NCBI GenBank assembly: GCA_947581745.1
Contig: CANPVW010000308.1
Span: 1 to 17,108 of the forward strand
DNA from: Candidatus Benthicola azotiphorus
GTDB lineage: Bacteria; Gemmatimonadota; Gemmatimonadetes; Palauibacterales; Palauibacteraceae
Reading direction: 5' to 3'
Length of the DNA stretch: 17,108 nt
The position numbers and the translations under genes are program-made. The notes under the pieces are model-generated. The model worked only from the letters and a program-made list of their open reading frames with translations, ran no database searches and was not told the DNA's origin. Numbering within the stretch: the stretch's first letter is position 1; each line of letters begins with the position of its first letter. Positions 13,164 through 17,108 of the stretch are shown here, in pieces.

Positions 13164-14276
13164 TCACTGCCAGGCCACATCCGTTGTCCCGAAGCCGGAG
13201 GGGACTTCGTGTATGAAGGTCCCATCCGGCTCCGCAAGGACCAGCCGACCAGCTTCGGCGAAGCTGAAAGTGGCGCAGACGATGCGTCCGTCGATCGCCG
13301 CCGTCGCCGACCAGCAGTCGACCGGAGCACCGTCTTTCCCCCGGACGATGATGGGATCGGACGGCCCTCGGTCAAAATTCCCTTCACCGGGATCGAAGCG
13401 CAGGAGGCTCGTCGTTTCGAAATCCGATGTCGTGGTCACGTAGATCCAGCCATCATCCCCTTCCTCCAGCGATATGCCGTTGGCCTCCAGTGCGAGCGGG
13501 GAGTGCGTTGCGCCGGCGGGCAGATCGACGAGCACCAGCGCCCCGTCGTTGGCCGGAAGGAAGGTGACGGGGTCGAAGCTCCCGGCCGCCAGCACGATCA
13601 GGGTCCCCTTCACCTCCACGGCATCCGTGGGATTGAATGCACCCGCGGGGAGATCGATGACCGACTCCGCCAGACCTGACCGGGACAACACGACGACCCG
13701 CCCGGGCCCCCTGGGAAGGTAGCTGCCTCCCTCGTCGTCGATGTTGGCGTCCACGGCATAGAGCCGGTCTCCCACCGGGACGATGGCCTCGATGAACGTG
13801 CCCACATCGCTGGCCATCAGTTCCGCCGATGAATCGCCGGGACGTACACGGTACACGGCGTCGCTACCGCGTCCACCGACCCAGGCGTTTCCCAGATCGT
13901 CGAACGAGGCGGCGGACGGGTTGGCAAGGTCGCCTTCCGGAGCCGGAAACGGGCTCGAGCTGACCGCCCGCGCTTCGAGGTCGACGAACACGACGCGACT
14001 GCCCCCGAAGCTGGACACCGTCGTGACCGCCAAACCGGCAGCGACATCGAGCGCATCCCCGTCGAATCCGGCCCCCAGATCCAGGGGCGCTCCGGCGACG
14101 GACAGACTCTGTCCCACCGAGAAGGCGGTCAGCGTCTGACCGGTGGAGTTGAGGATCCACAGGTCCCGGGGGCCGTCCGCTACCGGCTCCGTCGTTTGAC
14201 CGCCGCACCCGCCCGAGGCCGCGAAGGCCAGCCCGGCGAACAGCCAGACCCTGCGGCTCGAAGGCGACCCGTTCAT
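13164..14276 (-). CDS. Putative beta-propeller lipoprotein coupled to a TonB-dependent receptor (BtuG-like by position)
   Basis: A 370-residue exported protein. The signal peptide is SSRRVWLFAGLAFAASGG, then C24; the -3 to -1 residues SGG are not a textbook lipobox, so lipidation is probable, not certain. The mature part has repeated strand-rich units of the form DAVYRV, GRVVVLS, GALVLVDLPAG and GWIYVTTTS, alternating with asparagine-proline turns (ANPSAASFDDLGNAWVGG and FNPTDAVEV). This is what YncE/SMP-30-like propellers look like. C321 and C334 may form a disulfide near the last blade. Its ATG overlaps the receptor stop (ATGA), so the two are made together. In Bacteroides, BtuG is a surface propeller lipoprotein that captures B12 for BtuB. 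Similar position and architecture suggest, but do not prove, the same job. No catalytic motif was recognised. Confidence 0.65.
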   Translation of the reverse strand: MNGSPSSRRVWLFAGLAFAASGGCGGQTTEPVADGPRDLWILNSTGQTLTAFSVGQSLSVAGAPLDLGAGFDGDALDVAAGLAVTTVSSFGGSRVVFVDLEARAVSSSPFPAPEGDLANPSAASFDDLGNAWVGGRGSDAVYRVRPGDSSAELMASDVGTFIEAIVPVGDRLYAVDANIDDEGGSYLPRGPGRVVVLSRSGLAESVIDLPAGAFNPTDAVEVKGTLIVLAAGSFDPVTFLPANDGALVLVDLPAGATHSPLALEANGISLEEGDDGWIYVTTTSDFETTSLLRFDPGEGNFDRGPSDPIIVRGKDGAPVDCWSATAAIDGRIVCATFSFAEAGRLVLAEPDGTFIHEVPSGFGTTDVAWQ

Positions 14277-16435
14277 GAACTCGACCTCCTGGCCTCGAGT
14301 CGCAGCGCGAACTGCCGACCCGGTTCGGGATAGAGCTCGACCAGCTCGAATCTCTGGTCGAGAACGTTTACGATCTTGCCGTACACTCCCAGGTCCAGGT
14401 CTCCCATCCGGAAGCCGTACCGGGCGGATGCATCGATCGTCGCGAAAGCCGGCAGCTCACGCGTCGCGGCGAGGCTCGTGGTCCGTGAGCCGGTGTACCG
14501 CAAGTCGAGCCTCGCGCCCGCCGCTCCAAGCCAGGCCTCGAGGCTGAGACGACCGTGGCCGTCCGGATCGTACGGCAACGGGTTGCGGTTGCTGCCGAAG
14601 CCGACCCTGCTGCGCTGGGCGGAGCCCGCCACCTGCGCGCGCCACCCGACCGGTCCCGGTTCACGCGATGACAGCTCGAGCTCGATGTCGACTCCCGCAG
14701 CCATGAGCCTTCCGAGGTTGCTGGGACTCCAGAGCGCGGTGGAGCTCGCGAGCCATACGATCGGATCCGATGTGCGCCGAGACCACCCGGCGGCGGAGGC
14801 CTCGAGCTCCAACCCGCCCGCCCTAGTCCGAAGGCCCGCGCCGATCTCTCCGTCCCAGTCGATCCTCTCCGGCTGGAGGTCCGGATTGGCCCTCATCTGG
14901 TATCGCGACGCGAAGTACAGGTCGCCGAACGTAGGCATCCGGAACCCCTGTCCTGCCCTGCCCCATGCCCGAAGAGCCCCGGTTGCCAGCCAGGTGACGG
15001 ACACCTCCGGGCTGGCGACGAGGCGACCAGCGCTCACGTCCACGGAGAGCCCTGGAACGACACGGAACCGCTCCGGCCCAGCTATCGCCGCGACCCTCAG
15101 GCCCCCGGACGCCCGGCCGACACTCCCCTCGACCTGCTCGCCTTCGAGCGTCTCTCCGGCCGCGCGCGCTCCCAGAGTCACGGGAACAGTCGGAAGATTC
15201 AGCTCTCCCGACACGCGCAGCTCGCGGACCTCCTGAACCGAGTAAGGTTCCAGGTCGGATGGACGATAGCCCATCCTTCGCCGGGCGTAGCTGAAGGAGC
15301 TCCTGACGTTGGGCCTGTCGACACCCGCCGCGGCGATCCACGAGCGCTCCCGTGCTCGGGCTCCGGCAAACAGACTCGTGCCGGCCCGTCCCGGCGTGCC
15401 GCGGTCCGCTCCATCGAAACGGACGTTGCCGAAGAAGACCCCCGAGGCCGCGTGGATCGCGGCATGAGCGCTGCCCACGCCGGCGTTGGACCACGTATCG
15501 CTCGTTCCCTGGACGCCCGTGCCACGGTATGGGAAGTCGTTCTCGGCGCGCGACGCAGAGACCGAGAACCCGACCCGGCGCGCGCCGCTCACCACGTCGG
15601 CCTGCGCGTCGAAGCCCAGGCCTCCAAAGGACGCCATCTGGATTCCGCCGCCCAGGCCGCTGCCGTGCGCGACCCGGGACTGAAGCAGCAACACTCCAGC
15701 AGCCGCTCCCGCTCCGTACAGCATCGACCCCGACCCGGGTATCAGCGTGCCTGACTCCAGGGAGGACGCGGGAATCATGGAGAGATCGGCTTGGCCTGTG
15801 AGGGGATCGTTGAGAGCCACCCCATCCAGAAGCACCAGCACGGCCTGCGGCCTGCTACCACGAACGGACAAGACCTGACGGGCACCCGCGCCGGAGCCCC
15901 GAACCGATACACCAGGCACGTCTCGCAACCACTCCGCGACCGTCGAATACGTCAGGGACTCCTCGTGGAACAGGGCCTGGTGGACGGTCCGGTTCTCCGG
16001 ACCCTCCACCCGCCCCCCCACCGCCGCGGTTATCGTCGGCAACTCATACGGATCCACAGATAAGACCACACGAACCGTCGCCGGCCCCGAGGAGGCGATT
16101 CGGACGACTCGCTCCAGGTGACCCGGCGCCGACACTCTGAGGTCGTACTCCACTCCCGCTGACAGGTCGAGGATCGCCGCCCCCCCGCCTTCCGTGGAAA
16201 GAACGGAGCCCGGCTGCCTCGGTGCTTCGTCTCCGAGCACCTCCAGACTCAGGGACACCTGGTCCAGCCGTCCACCGCCTTCGGATGCGAGCAACACGCT
16301 TACGATCCGCCGATCCTGATCTTCCTGCGCCTCGGCGCGAGGCGACGCAAGGAACAGGCATCCCAGGATGCCGGAGAGACGGACGGCTTGTCGCCGTGCG
16401 CAGCTCTCCCACAGGAACCCCTTCCCCCTGTTCAC
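14273..16435 (-). CDS. TonB-dependent outer-membrane receptor (BtuB-like), N-terminal carboxypeptidase-D-like domain
   Basis: A 720-residue outer-membrane barrel. It has a signal peptide to about residue 37 (SPRAEAQ), then an N-terminal beta-sandwich (about 42-128), resembling the CarboxypepD_reg-like domains of Bacteroidota receptors. YELPTITAAV (130-139) could be the TonB box. The plug spans about 150-255, with LRDVPGVSVRGSGAGARQVLSVRG (in parts), VLVLLDGVALNDPLTGQADLSMIP (in parts) and GSMLYGAGAAAGVLLLQSR (in parts). The remainder is strand-rich barrel, with GQGFRMPTFGDLYF typical of BtuB/FecA-type barrels. The start is taken as GTG 16435, which overlaps the stop of the ATPase gene as GTGA; longer frames run inside that gene. 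Oddity: the chain ends LRLEARRSSS, not with the usual terminal Phe. Substrate is probably a corrinoid or iron chelate; which one cannot be told. Confidence 0.88.
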   Translation of the reverse strand: MNRGKGFLWESCARRQAVRLSGILGCLFLASPRAEAQEDQDRRIVSVLLASEGGGRLDQVSLSLEVLGDEAPRQPGSVLSTEGGGAAILDLSAGVEYDLRVSAPGHLERVVRIASSGPATVRVVLSVDPYELPTITAAVGGRVEGPENRTVHQALFHEESLTYSTVAEWLRDVPGVSVRGSGAGARQVLSVRGSRPQAVLVLLDGVALNDPLTGQADLSMIPASSLESGTLIPGSGSMLYGAGAAAGVLLLQSRVAHGSGLGGGIQMASFGGLGFDAQADVVSGARRVGFSVSASRAENDFPYRGTGVQGTSDTWSNAGVGSAHAAIHAASGVFFGNVRFDGADRGTPGRAGTSLFAGARARERSWIAAAGVDRPNVRSSFSYARRRMGYRPSDLEPYSVQEVRELRVSGELNLPTVPVTLGARAAGETLEGEQVEGSVGRASGGLRVAAIAGPERFRVVPGLSVDVSAGRLVASPEVSVTWLATGALRAWGRAGQGFRMPTFGDLYFASRYQMRANPDLQPERIDWDGEIGAGLRTRAGGLELEASAAGWSRRTSDPIVWLASSTALWSPSNLGRLMAAGVDIELELSSREPGPVGWRAQVAGSAQRSRVGFGSNRNPLPYDPDGHGRLSLEAWLGAAGARLDLRYTGSRTTSLAATRELPAFATIDASARYGFRMGDLDLGVYGKIVNVLDQRFELVELYPEPGRQFALRLEARRSSS

Positions 16436-17108
16436 CACGTCCCATCGCCCCTTGCGGTGTCCTTGCGCCCCGCCACCGCCATGCGACCGACCGGGCCAAG
16501 GTTCAGGACCTCGATCGGCCAGCCGAACGCCGCCTCCAGCCACTCCGGAGCCAGCACGTGCGACGGGGCTCCGTCGGCCAGCACCCGTCCGCCGGACAGG
16601 AGTATCATCCGATCCGCGTACCGGGCAGCTACGTTCAAGTGATGGGTGACAGCAATTACCGTAACTGATTGTTCATGAATTATTTGATTCACAATCTCCA
16701 TGAAACGCGCTTCGTGACCGAGGTCGAGGTGCGCCGTGGGCTCATCCAGAAGCAGGAGCTGCGGCTCCTGCACGAGAGCGCGAGCGAGACGCGCCCTCTG
16801 CAACTCTCCGCCCGAGAGCTCGGCCGCATCCCGGTCAGCCAGATCCACCAGATCGACCGCGGCGAGCCACGCGTCGACCAGGGCGCGGTCCTCCGAGCCG
16901 AGGGGAGACCATGGATTCACGTACGGGTAGCGCCCCATGCTGACCAGGTCGCGGACCGAGAGTCCCGCAACTCCTTCGACTCCCTGCGACACGACGGCGA
17001 CCTGGCGTGCCATCTCCCGCCTCTTCCAGTCGCATGACCTTCTTCCGAGCACCGTCACCCTCCCGTCGTTCGGGCGCAGCACCCCCGTCAGCAGTCTGAG
17101 CACCGTGC
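16432..17108 (-). CDS. ABC transporter ATP-binding protein, cobalamin/Fe-siderophore (BtuD/FecE) type; N-terminus beyond window
   Basis: The visible part begins inside Walker A: the frame enters the window as (N)GC-ACG-GTG-CTC, that is x-T-V-LRLLTGVLRP, matching GKST-LLR-L. Then come the Q-loop region VAVVSQG, GLSVRDLVSMGRYPY (typical of FecE/BtuD/HmuV ATPases), signature LSGGELQRARLARAL, Walker B LLLLDEPTAHLDL, and the switch His in VTHH. About 225 residues are seen; perhaps 40 are missing. The tail GRKDTARGDGTW overlaps the receptor start by 4 nt. Permease and binding-protein genes are expected just upstream, outside the window. ATPase class is firm; cobalamin versus siderophore or heme is undecided. 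Confidence 0.88.
   Translation of the reverse strand, partial: TVLRLLTGVLRPNDGRVTVLGRRSCDWKRREMARQVAVVSQGVEGVAGLSVRDLVSMGRYPYVNPWSPLGSEDRALVDAWLAAVDLVDLADRDAAELSGGELQRARLARALVQEPQLLLLDEPTAHLDLGHEARFMEIVNQIIHEQSVTVIAVTHHLNVAARYADRMILLSGGRVLADGAPSHVLAPEWLEAAFGWPIEVLNLGPVGRMAVAGRKDTARGDGTW

Noticed and set aside
1..17108. In-frame UGA selenoprotein, CRISPR array, insertion sequence or prophage genes
   Set aside because: All complete genes read to natural family ends without internal UGA. No regularly spaced direct repeats, transposase, integrase or phage structural genes were seen.
16432..17108. Cobalamin riboswitch near the uptake operon
   Set aside because: The operon start is outside the window. 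Nothing resembling the B12-box was noticed in the visible intergenic regions.

Overview
The window is GC-rich and comes from a diderm (LPS-type) bacterium. Outer-membrane logic is everywhere: an LpxH-type lipid A hydrolase, a heptose-7-phosphate kinase, a minimal Mla/MCE lipid transporter and a TonB-dependent receptor. The gene mix fits Gemmatimonadota or a neighbouring phylum: a DUF5683-like protein with signal peptide, MlaE-F-D without MlaA/B/C, a monofunctional RfaE1-type kinase, and SelB/tRNA-Sec. This taxonomic call is inference from family content only.

Layout, left to right. At 1-174 (minus) lies the 5' part of a YbgC-like thioesterase, divergent from lpxH (255-992, plus). These share an 80-bp gap with a symmetric -10 region. 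From 5536 down to 970 runs a compact minus-strand block: rfaE1, fhs, ridA, selC (tRNA-Sec), a DUF5683-like secreted/membrane protein and murI. A good promoter precedes rfaE1 at 5697-5669. On the plus strand, 5722-8426 holds mlaE-mlaF-mlaD. Convergent to it are greA (8436-8918) and ssrA (tmRNA, 9047-9406), the latter with a strong terminator. The 231-bp gap 9407-9637 carries the ssrA promoter (minus) and a near-consensus ptsN promoter (plus). It is followed by ptsN and a small zinc-ribbon gene. From 17108 down to 10488 runs a second minus-strand block: an ABC ATPase (start outside the window), a TonB-dependent receptor and a beta-propeller-like lipoprotein, joined by 4-nt overlaps. Then come recO and selB, also joined by a 4-nt overlap.

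Functional themes. (1) Envelope: LpxH, RfaE1, MurI and MlaEFD. (2) Selenocysteine decoding: selC and selB, about 8 kb apart, with no selenoprotein visible in the window; fhs in the selC block hints at formate/C1 metabolism. (3) Uptake of a corrinoid or iron chelate: ATPase, receptor and a propeller lipoprotein whose position recalls the BtuB-BtuG pairing of Bacteroides. (4) Ribosome rescue and transcript cleavage: ssrA and greA.

The most noteworthy observations are the receptor-coupled propeller lipoprotein, tRNA-Sec lying in the same open frame as the start of a signal-peptide gene, four exactly spaced 34-residue repeats in MlaD, the symmetric and possibly leaderless lpxH promoter, and the hairpin leader of pre-tmRNA. 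No mobile element, CRISPR array or prophage was seen, and no stretch over 300 bases lacks a gene.
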